Notes under the pieces: generated by a model
What the model was told of the DNA's origin: nothing
Databases searched by the model: none
Seen by the model: the letters and a program-made list of their open reading frames with translations, nothing else
DNA from: Serpula lacrymans var. lacrymans S7.9
Lineage: Eukaryota > Basidiomycota > Agaricomycetes > Boletales > Serpulaceae
DNA: 64,000 bases
Direction: 5' to 3'
NCBI RefSeq assembly: GCF_000218685.1
Contig: NW_006763292.1
Location: 2,242,897 to 2,306,896 of the forward strand
Shown: positions 46,932-58,708 of the stretch, in pieces
Numbering within the stretch: position 1 is the first letter of the stretch
Layout of the letters: every line of letters begins with the position of its first letter
Position numbers and translations under genes: made by a program

Positions 46932-49900
46932 TGTAGATCTTGTTATTCCGAGGCCTCAAAAATCCTGCAATGCTGTATTTGAGGAAAACTCCACCTAGAC
47001 ACCTAAGAACAAGTGTAGAACGAAGGCTAGGCTACAATTTTTGTGGACTTGGCTAGGAGATAATTTCCAGCCACTACGCAAATTTTGGATGACATAAGCA
47101 CGCCCAATTTGGGTGAGAAGAGTGGATTACTGAAAATCTTGCTGCGTGACTATCATGCATGCTAGCAGGTGGAGCGCGCTTTTTGCATTAGCTCACTTGG
47201 CATTTAGCTGAACACTTTGTTGGATTGTTAATTGAGGACGTATGACACCCTCTATAATATGTTCGCAATTAGCCATTAACATGACCATGAGCGTTACTTT
47301 GCTAAAATATGCATGTGATAACCAATGAGACCATGACTTTGTCCACTTGTAAGCGCTTGAGCACCCGACGATCTCGATCGGGAGGTATATGGACAAGCAA
47401 ACCGTCTTACGAATCAGCCAGTGCGCCCGGACTTGATCCTATCTATCTGCCGTATGATGATATGATGATCAACCAAAGTGCAATGATTACATCCCAAGTT
47501 AGCCTCCTTACGTTCTCTGGAAGCAAGATACCCCATGATGCACTGCCAGTCATTCACTGATCACGCTCAACTATCGATCAGTCCAATTTTTTCCTTTCGA
47601 ATTTCAAAAGATAATATGGTTTCAAGCTATGAGGAATCGGTGCGCTATTTTCAGTCCTTATGAGTTGACCGCTAGGCAACTATGGATCGTGAGGACGCTT
47701 ACAAGGTATACCGAGCCGAACAGGGGTCCGAACTATGATTCTATCAGCGTCGACCTCCATGAACACGAGAAAATCAACGTATCCGTCGTACCAAGGCAAC
47801 GCCAAGGAAAGTTGAGCTGCTGATGAGTTGTGCGTGTTGTGTGGTGGATGCTGTCTTTGCGCCACCGATGAAGTCCGAAACATGCCTTAGGGGGTCCGCT
47901 CGATCTGTTTGATAGTCACAAGGTTAGCTTTTCAGTTTCAACATAATACCAATCCGTAGATGTGACTGGTGATAAGTCAGATGACCTGTGCGAGGTCTAT
48001 ACGTGGGAGACACCGCCATCTCCGTGGCAGAAAAAAGAAGTTTGAATAGCAAGAGTCGTCCATAAATTCCCAAGCCCCGCTGCACGTCTACAGCAAAAGA
48101 ATGGCCGGGGTGATAGCATCAGACAGCTGTGTGATCAGGTCGCGTACGTTCCTAATGCCAGATGAGACCTGCATGACTATTGCTTTTTGTAACAAAGACA
48201 AAGTACATGACTTGGACGGGCTGTTCAGCCGAACTGTTTCATTCGATCTCAACTCTAGTGAAAGGGGCATACGAGTCTGCGCAGGAAATAGTGTCAACAC
48301 CCTATACCTACTCGTAGACGTCGCCGTGGCAATGACAACCCGTGGAAGGCACCGTAAACAGACATGAGATCGTAGATCAAGAGAGCAATTTCTAGCAATT
48401 TACATACTTGGGTGCGCCGCTGGCCCGCTGTGGATATAATATCCTACAAAGGTGTCAGCAACAAACAAAGAATAGAGCAGAATACTCAATGCTTACCAAG
48501 GTATCCAAAGTTCAGGACTAGAGCGAATATTCTCCTAGTGCCAACAACCATAACTGTTGGGTTCTCTCACCGTTGTACCGCCACCTGAGAACCGTTTACA
48601 GAAATGCGAAGGCCATCACATCATCCTGGTGGAAGTTATGAAATATAGAAGTATCGAAATGCTTAGATTGATGCGAGTGCTGTCCATCGCAGAGAACTGG
48701 CAACAACCACACGAAGCTTCTTCTATCAAGTTCTATGATAGTTGGCACAACGCGACCTTCAACAGACCAGGGTAGATTGAAATTGAATGCTGATAGATTA
48801 CGGAGGTCCAGAAGCCTACCCATCGATCTAGTCTTGGGACGAACAACCCGGCTGGCCATGACGACAACAGCACACTATTGTTATCGTGACAGGAAGTGAT
48901 TGCTTGATGACATTCGCAAGTATTAAAAATGCGGGCAACCAATAATAGTGAACGAACAATGTTCGCGATGTCGAGTGACTGATACTCCTGGTTTTACGGC
49001 AACAATATGCGTAAGGGGCTCACGGAGACACGGATGTCATTTCTCCTGATTTTGTGCAAAATTCGATAGTTTGTGCCTTATGAGCCCTGTTCTGTGATGT
49101 CAATCGTGCGCTGGTTCAATACTAAAAAGAAACATTGTAAAAGGACTTAGCACCCTGTTTCCAAGTGCATAAGTTTGTCTCAGTTCGTCACGGTCATAAA
49201 CACAGAATCGACCAGGTTAAAGTCGTAGAGCGTACGAGTTTCAAGCTTCCAGGCTTCAAGAATCTGATCGATTGTGGCAGGCAATTTCCGGGTATGATGG
49301 ATTCGTACAAGTAGCCCCGCGTCCACATTGGCCATCCACGCGAATATGCAAGCCAAGTGAGATAAGATGTCAGAGGCAAATCTAAGCCACATGGAAACGA
49401 GCAAGCCTCATATACTTGCCTCACAGAAGTGTCCTGAGAGTCTCGGTGCAGTCTTCGAGCTCCATGGGATATAATCATTTTTGTTGTGACATAATGTCTT
49501 TCGAAATGGGTTTTGTGACGTAAACGTTACTTGTTCCTTGGGGCGCGTGACAAACGCGAGCGGGGTGCCGTTGTGTGTGAGAAGCTTGAACCAACTTGAG
49601 CGACCTTGTGCTGCACTAACGACACAATTTATCGAGTCTGCAGATAAGTTACTCGAGAATTGATATTACTTACTGATATGCATGATGGACTAGTGACATA
49701 CCGACAGTTGCGCATCCAACATACCTGATGATAATCAGAGTGATGCCGAGCGATGAAGGTGGGACTAATGGGGAACATGACTGACGAGAAAACCCTCAAA
49801 CTTTGGGGAGAACAAGTGACGTGGTAGAGCAAATTGAGGAAGGCATCCAGTAAAGGAGCGCTCTGCAAAGATGCACAGGCAGTCTCATCAGATATTTTTA

Positions 49901-50137
49901 TTCTAGTAACGGAATGTGACAGTGGGTAAGTGTATTTTAAATGATCCGGGTGCGGCGGTGTCATGGCGCCAAAGACTTCCAGGCTTCGTGATGAAATCAG
50001 GCGGTTCGGTTCCAAGTGGTTACCTATCCCAGCTCTGCCACCTCACTTACGCCCGTTAAATGTCTTGTTATGGCGGGACACGCTTTGTTTCATACCACGT
50101 TTAGGGTCGTCGCCCGCCTTCCCTCCTTTCCACCACC
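46932..50137. other. Long gene-poor stretch with scattered coding-like pieces
   Basis: No complete gene could be built over 3.2 kb. Short frames include a plus frame at 48101-48367 (88 aa, ATG start) and minus pieces around 49646-49430 and 49404-49180. The piece near 49646-49430 stays open for over 70 codons after a good acceptor (CTTATCTGCAG) and reads AAQGRSSWFKLLTHNGTPL. Downstream it runs into a stop or an unrecognised donor. These could be exons of an unknown minus-strand gene or a decayed one. The right end is the promoter of the DUF6534 gene. Confidence 0.35.
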
Positions 50138-52259
50138 ATGAGTTCTAATACTCCAGCAGAACTGCTCATGCGAGGGCCCTTAATTGGCGCATTTCTCGGT
50201 ATGCTGTAAGTGCACATTATCACCGCATCCAACCGCTACTCCCCGATGCTGAAGCTGGTCCAGTCTATATGGTGTCACCTGCATGCAAACGTTCTTTTAT
50301 TTTCAAAATTATCCTGATGATCGTTTCATATTCAAAGCCATCGTACGCACCCTTTAACTCGTTCGAATGAATATACATGATAAATGTGATCACATTGCAT
50401 TTCAGGTTGCTTCTCTATGGTGAGGGCTTTGACCCCCTCTTTTCAGAGTCAAGGGCTGATCGAAGGGGATTTCATGCTCAGGAGTATGGAGTCTGCACAC
50501 GTGTCATTGGCAATCTATGCCATGGACCACTACCTGATAGTAAATTTCTCAGATGTGGACGCTTTGCAAACGATCGAATGGTATGTGACATGATATCAAA
50601 GCGTGATCTCATTTGACCTACCTTCAATAGGAATATACCAGTAAGCTTTATGTTTCGTCAACAATGCTAGCGATACAAATTGACGCTCCATCCGTAGGCC
50701 ATATTTACCATCGGTGTGAGTGAACATAAAATTGTCCTGCGCTTGTCACTAAATCAATGTCCCAGTTCGTGATCGATTTTGTTGTTAACAGGCGGGTTGC
50801 ATTATAGTCTGTATGTATCCTATCGCTAATCTTACATACTCACTTTCGTTAGTTATTTCATTTGGCGAGTCCAGAGACGTACGTATCACTATCAATTTGT
50901 TCCCTAGAGCTTGACTTATCATTCGCACCTATGCTTTCCAGTAAGCAACAAGATAATACTCCCGTTGTTAATGGTATGTTTGCTTTGGAATTTCACTAAT
51001 TCTACGCTGACGCTGGGTATCTGATGCAAGATGATGTTCAACCTTGCACGTCTTGGTGAGTGGCTTCATCATACTTCGTTGTCATCGTTCAGCTCATTCG
51101 TCTACGTCAGGCATTGGTTTATATTCCTGTGTATTACTGTGGGTAGTTTTTTCTTTGAAGGCGTATTGATTTGTAACAAACACAATGCTAGTGCTATCGA
51201 TCATTCTTCATGGAACGCATTTCGAGATGCCTGTTATGTAAGCGTACCAGACGTGTTTAAACCATTCTTTTGCTTATCATAAGCCAGCCTATTCTCGTCG
51301 CCGGTACTACAATGATTGTCGTCGGTGATGCGTCGACGGCGTGTATCCTTGCCTACTACTTGCGTAAAGGGCGCTCTGAACATTCTTCCAGCATGTAGGT
51401 ATACTTGCATTTTCATATCTGTCGCACACGCTGAAGGGATACTTATAAAGGATGACTGGTCTGATTGACCGCCTGCTCATTTACACAATAGGCACAGGCG
51501 GACTTACATCGTGAGTCTTCCTAATTGACAGTGTCAACAAGAGAAGCAATACTCACCACCCGATAGCATCGTAGAGTTAGCGACAATGTTGGCTGTACGT
51601 CCGATTTGGTGTTAAACATATCTCTTAGCGATCTCAACGGACTTGCCTACAGATGCTTTTATCCTCTGACTCGCTCTCATTCATGGGGATCACTATCGTC
51701 CAAACGGGGTGTATGTGCCAAACTCGTGATCGACTAACAGGTTACTGACGTGGCTCGAATAGTATATGCGAACTCACTCTTGACTTCGTATGTGTTCCCT
51801 TTTAATGACAATCAAGGCAATCGTTAACAATCTTTTTTTTATTACAGGTTGAACATCAGAAAATATCACTCAAAGCTGCTCGAAGAATCGAGCAGGAATG
51901 GCATCAGACTCACGACTCTGTCATTTGATGCACGTCATACGGCTGGCCGCCAAGAGGTGGGTAAAAAACCATTCATTTGCTATCTGCGACCGTATGATCT
52001 TAATCGCAGTCCCAGACAACTCAGCAAGTGAGGGGTCGTCATTCAGGGGCAGAAAAGCTTGTCACGCCTAGTACTATTTCAGCTTCCATCCACGATGACC
52101 AGGACATGGGTCACATACGTTTCGCGCAGAAATCCATGGAGTCTGTTGATGACATGGGTATGGCGAGCTAGTGACTGATTCTTTTTTATGTACACACCTG
52201 TATTATGGTACACCCAGGATCTAGGAGGGCATTCACTTTACTTTGTTGGAGTTCACTAA
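50138..52259 (+). CDS. DUF6534-type multi-pass membrane protein (copy 2)
   Basis: Paralogue of the gene at 22537-24622. By-eye splicing gives about 15 very short exons: ATG 50138 with MSSNTPAELLMRGPLIGAFL, then LYGVTCMQTFFYFQNYPDD, VSLAIYAMDHYLIVNFSD, FVVNRRYFIWRVQRLSNK, LLMMMFNLARLGIGLYS, GTTMIVVGDASTACILAYYL, LIDRLLIYTIGTGGLTS and YANSLLTSLNIRKYHSK. The last exons give IHDDQDMGHIRFAQK and end GHSLYFVGVH at the TAA of 52257-52259. About seven membrane spans and a soluble tail are likely. Exons as small as a few codons make automatic prediction error-prone. One junction near 51139-51191 relies on a GTGGGT donor; otherwise that region would hit a stop. Confidence 0.75.
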
Positions 52260-52673
52260 TCGCATCGAAGCCACGTACGATAAATCGACTAATCCCATCG
52301 ACCGTTTGAGACATCGCTCAAAATATCGCTGCCTGACTACCAGGAAACTCTTATACCGTAGGTGCATTGCTCTTCTCCCTAAACACGTCTTCGATTCACA
52401 ATGTGGCTCTCGAGCTGATCACAAGTACCATCGTAAAGTACTAAGTCCCTAAGCTCGAGATATATTCCCCAGTTCAGACTTCTCCATCTGGTTTAAAGGT
52501 GATCGCAAAATTGTATCAGCGCTGGCGTCAGTCCGAAAGCGGGGGCTCACCAGGAACCATTACCAGCATCGGAAGAGATGAGGCACAGAAAAGGGAGCAC
52601 CTTGGGGAGAAAAGGGACCTTCCCTTTGAAGTGCCCGCCTGTCATGTAAAGATGATGACATAGGTATCTGATT
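52260..52673. other. Intergenic region
   Basis: The 3' flank of the DUF6534 gene and upstream region of the possible secreted protein. A short minus frame crossing 52547-52949 is antisense to that ORF and was not accepted as a gene. Confidence 0.35.
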
Positions 52674-53018
52674 ATGGCAAGTGCTCCAAGCTCTGCTGTG
52701 GTGTGCATTATTTTGGCCAACTTCTTGATGGTCAGCAGGTGCAATGCTGCTACGGGGTGTGGAACAAATATTGCTTGGTGCGACTGTCCACTGTGCAAGT
52801 CCTGTATCTTGACAATCCCGACACACTCCTACACCGACACAGAACTCGCGATGCAAGAGTGCTGCAAACAAAACACCACATGCGTCTATTTCTTTTTCAT
52901 GACGCCCACAACTGTACGCATGCCAGGTCACGTTGACGATGGGCCGCAATACGAGCGTAGGGATAGATGCTTGCCAATGGTTCTTAATACATCAATATCA
53001 ATGGCGCCAACCTTATAA
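52674..53018 (+). CDS. Possible small secreted cysteine-rich protein
   Basis: A single-exon 114-codon frame from ATG 52674. Residues 8-20 are hydrophobic (AVVCIILANFLMV), followed by SRCNA, a plausible signal-peptidase site near residue 25. The remaining 89 residues hold nine cysteines, including WCDCPLCKSC (35-44) and a CC pair (63-64). This resembles small secreted proteins of fungi, but no family is recognised. An overlapping antisense frame of similar length exists, so the frame could be fortuitous. Function unknown. Confidence 0.35.
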   Translation: MASAPSSAVVCIILANFLMVSRCNAATGCGTNIAWCDCPLCKSCILTIPTHSYTDTELAMQECCKQNTTCVYFFFMTPTTVRMPGHVDDGPQYERRDRCLPMVLNTSISMAPTL

Positions 53019-53645
53019 GAAACCGTACCACTCAAGCGGGACTGGAGTGCAACGCAAGCAATACAATTAGAGCATCGTCATCGAGTGACTTTTGGTTACG
53101 ATTAGTGCATAATAGCATATGCCACACGACACACTCGACAGCCTGAGTGTTCTGAATCGGGCAGAGCTAAAATGAGCCAATTTGTCAAACCCCACACATC
53201 CAATCATCCCATCATGCCGTATAACCCGACGCTCTTCACGGCGCCCTCAGCCCTTCTCGCAGTCTCAGATACGCGCATCCACATTACCCCATGCAACCTC
53301 ACCTTGTCGCCTCCGAGTCGGCGACCTCTCACTGGCGTTCGTTCATCACCATAGAAGGCCACAGTATATTCCTGATGAGCCTAGCAAATAGAAGCAATGT
53401 TTAGTCAACAGGACGGGATACGGTATCCCAGCAATTGAGTAGCTAACCTATGATACCGACGGTAGTATGTCTAAATACTATGTTTATTTGACATCCCCAA
53501 GTTCCTTCCAACGTGCAATTCAACAGGCGCGATCTTGGGGCGAGACGTGTATTACATAAGGTTCGGCTTCTCCCGGTCCCAACCTTTTGCAGTCCTTCTC
53601 ACTAGCACACTGCGGCTCATTCAAGTCCAATCCAATACCCTCACC
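53019..53645. other. Intergenic region upstream of the SRPBCC gene
   Basis: Short frames at 53172-53391 have no recognisable features. The stretch presumably holds the promoter of the SRPBCC gene. Confidence 0.35.
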
Positions 53646-54337
53646 ATGTCGACATCGTCCGGACTCCCACCTGTACGAGCAAATGGCGTTTTCGCCCTTT
53701 CCGCCAACATCATCATCGACGCACCAAGAGAAAAAGTATGGGAGGTCCTCATGGACTGGAAGTCGTATCGTGAATGGTGCGTTTAGAATTGCGCATTGAA
53801 ATAAGCGCTTACGCGCTAACCAAGAACCGTGGCGCAATGTCCTACCTATCAGGAATGCTTTCGTGTAAGTGTCAGTGTCCTAGCATATTATACGCACACC
53901 ACGCTAAACGCCTGTACACTCCCCACCCTCCGTCCAACAGCCGCAACCAACAACTGACAGACGCGCGCAAGAACCCCCTCGCGGACCAAACGCCTTCCGT
54001 AGGCTCATACCTCCTCATCTCGCCTGTTCACATCCCTCCCACCATGTCAGACAAGTGGCTTCCCTCCTCGGCGTTTGAACGTATCACGGCTCTCGATCGT
54101 GACAACTTTCGTGTGGCTTGGGAGAATATTGAGATGCCGCGGTGGTTGTTGAATGCGGAGAGGTGGCAGGCGTTGTCAGAGGTGGAGGGTGAGCCTGGTA
54201 AGACGCGGTATGAAACGATTGAGGTGTTTGGGGGCGTGGTGGCGTATATCGTGAAAGTACTCTTTCGCAAGGGATTGAATGAAGGTTTCGCCGCTATGGC
54301 AGAAGGTCTGAAGAGAAGATCAGAGGAAAGGCAGTGA
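53646..54337 (+). CDS. SRPBCC (START/Bet v 1-like) domain protein
   Basis: A small lipid- or ligand-binding fold protein; the ligand is unknown. Exon 1 (53646-53776) reads NIIIDAPREKVWEVLMDWKS, the classic SRPBCC start. Exon 2 is a 12-nt microexon (53853-53864) supplying NAF. Exon 3 (53941-54337) continues VRNQQLTDARKNPLADQTPS and contains GKTRYETIEVFGGVVAYIV and a basic C-terminus (EGLKRRSEERQ). Without the microexon the reading YREW-NAFV-RN is lost. A branch-point-like GCTAAC lies about 35 nt before the first acceptor. About 179 aa, normal for the family. Confidence 0.75.
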
Positions 54338-54937
54338 TGTGAATGCAGAACAGAAAATGCACCAGCGCTTGGTAATTACCCTTGATTCCTAGTCATCACA
54401 GCTACTTCGTATCTATATGTATTTCCTTGGCGACTTCGGAATGCAATGCGTTTTACATTCATATTGGCTGTGCACGTTAAACTTTTAAGAAAGATGAATA
54501 TATTCAAGATGTTACACCAATAAATTGTACAAGTAAATGCTACATAGATTAGCTAGTCAATAACTATGTATCACTAGTAGGATAAGTTAGCACCAAAGTC
54601 CATATCACGATATCATGAGAACCGGGTATGCCAGCAAAAGAGATGGTATAACTAAATAGTCATCGTTGATGACAACTTTTGAAGATGAATAATATGCATT
54701 GATACCCCGAGGGTTAACGCGGCACCGAGTCAAATGGAGCCATGATGAACCTTCGAGGCATGTCGAGAGCTTTACGACGCGCCACGGCTGCGACGATGCG
54801 GTGCTGTGTACAAAGCGATCTGTCAAAGCCCGCCTTGGCAGTGCTTAAGAGCATGGCGAATGCACCGCATCTTTAATAAATCGCCGCCACAACGCACGAC
54901 CAAATGCCAATGATTGAACCGTTAACTTGCTGGGTCT
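54338..54937. other. Intergenic region between convergent genes
   Basis: AT-rich 3' flank of the SRPBCC gene (to about 54600) and of the minus-strand gene ending at 54938. No gene seen. Confidence 0.4.
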
Positions 54938-55605
54938 CTAGTCCTCCTCAGGAACTTCGTAGATGCTGGACAACGAAGATTTACGTCCGGGAGTGCGCTG
55001 ACCACTTCTGCGTCTGCGATGGCTTTTCTGTACCGCTGGGGGTGTTTGGTAGGACTGGGTATTCAAACCACTGTGTAAGTTATGGATGCTCGAGGTCTGA
55101 TAGACGGGTGTATCATCGGAAAGTGAGGACATGGAGGACGAAGGTGATGAGCTATATATAACATATGGTTCATCATCGTCATCAGACGAGTCGCGGGAAA
55201 GTGGCAAAGACGAGGTGGAGGAGGACGAGAGCCTTGGGCTATCAAGGTCCTGGCCGAAAGGTGTGGCGAGGGGGCCAGAACGGCCAAAAGACAGCTATGG
55301 GAAAAGTTGAGAAACAGGAGAAAATGAGTTCCGAAGAGGAGACTTACCACATCCTGGCGTGCACTGGTTTCGCGTATCCACTCAGCAACGCGCCGCGCCC
55401 ACTCACGCTTGCGCAGAAATTCGACCCGCTCGCGACGTTGAGATGCAGACTCTGTGTATTGGGCCTGCCTGCCACGCATATCGTAGGGGGGAGCAGGGAT
55501 AGGAGTGATATAGGAGGAGAAGTCGGTGGCCAAGGATGAATAAAAGTCGGGAGAGCCCTGGCTTGCAGGCGCGAAAGGATAAGACTGAGACTGAAAGGCT
55601 AACAT
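54938..55605 (-). CDS. Small serine-rich protein, unknown function
   Basis: Two exons. Exon 1 starts at ATG 55605 (MLAFQSQSYPFAPASQG) and contains a charged helix (SQRRERVEFLRKREWARRV) ending ARQDV at a GTAAGT donor. After a 54-nt intron, exon 2 reads LSFGRSGPLATPFGQDLDSP, then serine/aspartate-rich sequence and a basic patch (KSHRRRRSGQRTPGRK), ending YEVPEED at 54938. About 200 aa, apparently disordered apart from the helix. No family recognised. The clean splice joining two compositionally similar parts supports a real gene. Confidence 0.6.
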
Positions 55606-57400
55606 ATATGAATGAAAAGGGAGAGTCTCAGCCTGGAGGCGAGGAGCGATATGGCAGTGGTGAAGAGGGAATAATAAGGTGGGGACGAGGAGAGAACGAA
55701 CCGGGTGCCCTATATATGTGTCTCAAAAAAGTAAAGGGTCTAGGTCTGGAGTAAGTTGCCGAAGCGATGACTCACGTCAGTATTGACGTCTTCCACCACA
55801 TTTCATTATATTATATTTACACTTTTCGTCCCACATTTTCATTTTTGTATCTATCCTCCTCTCTCGTCTCCACAGACGCAGTGTTTTTTGGAATAAAATT
55901 CGATGCAAAAGCGAGTGAAAACTATTGTTAAGCCGCGGATTCGTGGAAATACTGAGACACGCGATCGGAGTCAGGGCCAGGCTGTCCACGCTGACAAATC
56001 ACCAATATCCCATTTGGGGCAAGGCACACCGCATCCGGCATGGTTGCCCGATCAGCGATAAGATAAAGTCAGCGTGCATTTCTGTGCAGTCGCACTGAGT
56101 AATACAATGTTGTGTGCACTCGAATGTGGCCACATGCATATCTCTTTCCTTCCAAGGCATCCGGCCACTCTGTCGCCACCAAGGACAAGAAGCAACATTC
56201 CGGAATCAAATACTTCGACAAGTTGCTATATCGACAGTGACACAAAAGAAAGTTTCTAAGGAATTGGGAGTCCTATCCTGGAGAACAGGACTGATTTACT
56301 GCGCCTGATTATCGCATGAAGGGTACACCCACCATGTCCGTCAGTCCCGAATCTTCCCTCCTTCATCATTTTCCCATTCGGCGATCTTGTAGACCCGGAG
56401 GTTCCAATCATCGGGAAAATACGCAACTGCAAAAAAAATGATTGCACACAGGTGCGCTCATTCAGTCCCTGCGGATAAAAGTACCTCACGCGCTGCCGCC
56501 GGGAAGGCAAGCAGAACCTGCTGTTATCCTGACGGTAACGATCATGTAAATGCGGCCCAAGTGCAACACCGAGCGCCCTCTCTAAACGGCCGAATGCGGT
56601 GTGGATCCAAAGCTCAAAGGTCCGTCATCACATTCATGCAACTTGAATGGCCTTCAATATTTCATACATTTGACGACGTCCAAGTATTCAACCAGCGACT
56701 AAAGTGAGGTCTGATAATTTGTTTTTGTGTTTTATGACGTCGGGCAGAGAACACCGTGGATGATGTGTGTCCTGTTATTCATAGCATTCAATAGGCGTGA
56801 AACACTGTGGTTCAGTACGACATGATATGTTTTATTACCAAAGAGTGCTATGCATATATATATGAAACAGATACCTGATCACGCGGGTCGACTCGAAGTT
56901 GGCCATTTCAACGTTCGACGGACAGCCGCATCGGAGGGTCTTGCGCCTAAGTATTGCGACACCTAATAATGTCAAGCATCTTCGTACATGAACAAATGAC
57001 CAAAATTCACGTAACCAAATTTATGGACCACTAGCACAGTGCTAGCACACGCCAACTTGAAACTGCCTGTGTCAATGTCACTGCGAGGGTCCTCTCTATG
57101 TCATAAGACATAAGACTGAACTTGCATGTGCTTGACACCAGAGTGGTTCATTATTATTTTTTCCCGCGAGGAGCATGATAGTATGACATGAAAGCGTTGG
57201 TGAAAGTTAAAACAACAACCACGCATGCACGCAGGCAGACAAACTTCCAAGTTAGAGTTGATGTCAGCGGTCACTGTGTCCGGCATGGTCGGTATAGATA
57301 ACGCTCCCCTTTCCTGCACTGGTTCACCTGGGAGCACATGCGACTGGCAGTGCCTTTTGCCCACCAATCAAGCGCCTATCAAGTCCTACAGTGAACCACC
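55606..57400. other. Gene-poor stretch
   Basis: Contains the promoter of the 54938-55605 gene. Short frames on both strands (e.g. 56438-56707) show no motif and no consistent splicing. I see no gene or repeat here. Confidence 0.35.
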
Positions 57401-57476
57401 ATGACCAGAATTCCACGTAAAGCCATCTGGTGAGCAGCATCCAACACTGTTATCGCTTACTATCGCAGTCACTGAT

Positions 57477-57952
57477 GTGCAGCTTGCATTCGCAGGTTTA
57501 GTAAGTCTCCCACTCCCTCAGGCCATTTCGACGCTTTCTACTGGGCTTGACATTCAGCCTTTATCAAACCATACTGTGCTTCTTTCATTTTTGGTTAGTT
57601 ATACCAGCCTTCTATTGACTGTCTTGACGCTGAAGTTTGTTTTGTGTCATGTGATCAACCAGCCTCAGCCGTCCAGCTCTTTATCACATACACCAACCGC
57701 GAGGACGCTATCTGGAAAAACCCTCTCATCAGAGCTGCCTTCATCATCGTCTGCGCCATCTGCAACATCATGAACGCAGCACTGGTTTACAGGAAAGCTG
57801 TAAGAGACGAAGCAGCCCTTGGGCTCGTCGCGTCAGGGGTCGATAACGTGACACAGGCACAGGTACAGGAGAAGACTGCTGGACGCGAAGCAGGATACTG
57901 TCGTTCCCTGGTTTTTCGGATTTCATGGGCCAACCGGACAACCTCAAAATAA
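57477..57952 (+). CDS. Possible small membrane protein, unknown family
   Basis: Two overlapping frames carry hydrophobic segments: TVLLSFLVSYTSLLLTVLTL (57570-57630) and, after a possible intron ending near 57676, LIRAAFIIVCAICNIMNAAL. A charged tail (YRKAVRDEAALGLVASG) follows. With splicing they could form a two-span membrane protein. The ATG may be at 57400 (MTRIPRKAIW) before an intron. The last 60 bp overlap one arm of an inverted duplication, so the true C-terminus is uncertain. No family recognised. Confidence 0.35.
57895..57938 (+). repeat. Left arm of a 44-bp inverted duplication
   Basis: Exactly the reverse complement of 58275-58318. It starts ATACTGTCGTTCCCTGG and ends CCAACCGGA. 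It overlaps the end of the possible membrane-protein gene. Confidence 0.85.
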
Positions 57953-58274
57953 GGATGTTCTGCTCACCGTATTACTTAGCTATTTCTCCCAGTAACTATT
58001 ATGCCCCAGAAATCCTTACTTGCGGTATTTTGAGCTTGAAAAATGGTGCATTGGGTGAGATCCAACTTTTGTGCAAAGTAACGCACTTGTAACGCAGCTG
58101 TAACGTTCGATCTCGAAGCCGAGGCTACCGATGTGCGTATTGAGCTCCGCTTGGTGTGTGGCACGAACGATCAGTGATCAGTGAATTGGTGAAATTTTAC
58201 ACCTATTTTATGCCGACCGCTGATTCAAAACGGCATGTGTGACAATTATGTGACTTTAGCGTTATTCTGTGACA

Positions 58275-58318
58275 TCCGGTTGGCCCATGAAATCCGAAAA
58301 ACCAGGGAACGACAGTAT
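58275..58318 (-). repeat. Right arm of a 44-bp inverted duplication
   Basis: Perfect 44-bp inverted copy of 57895-57938, 336 bp downstream. Read on the minus strand both arms can encode VVPWFFGFHGPTG in one frame. The flanks outside the arms are only weakly similar. Confidence 0.85.
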
Positions 58319-58708
58319 AGAGCAGGGAGGCGGTACATTTCACTCGGATGCGTTTCCCGCAGAGAAGACGGGTTGATGTGGACTTGTCAAAGTGGAGTTT
58401 TACAGTGTTGTACAACTGAATATGGATCCAATACTTTTTGACTAGTTTTCCGTTTCTTAGCCATGTCCGTTTCTCAGATATATAATTTCAATTGTATTTT
58501 ACATTTGTTAGGCTTGGTGTGAACCCTGCCGCCAACTGTCTACTTTGTCTCTCATTACCACTGTTGCAAATCCACAGCATTCAGGGACTAGGCATTCTCA
58601 TGTTAAGGTACAACTGTAAGTCTTCCAAGAAGGTCCATAAAATAACTCATTTGTAGTGATGCTGTTCTAAAATGAAGGAGATGGTGGCCCCAAAAGTCGT
58701 GTGCGGCA

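Noticed and set aside
49629..50015. Minus-strand 128-codon frame upstream of the second DUF6534 gene
   Set aside because: It begins with TTG rather than ATG, has no motif, and overlaps the promoter of the next gene; kept only as part of the gap description.
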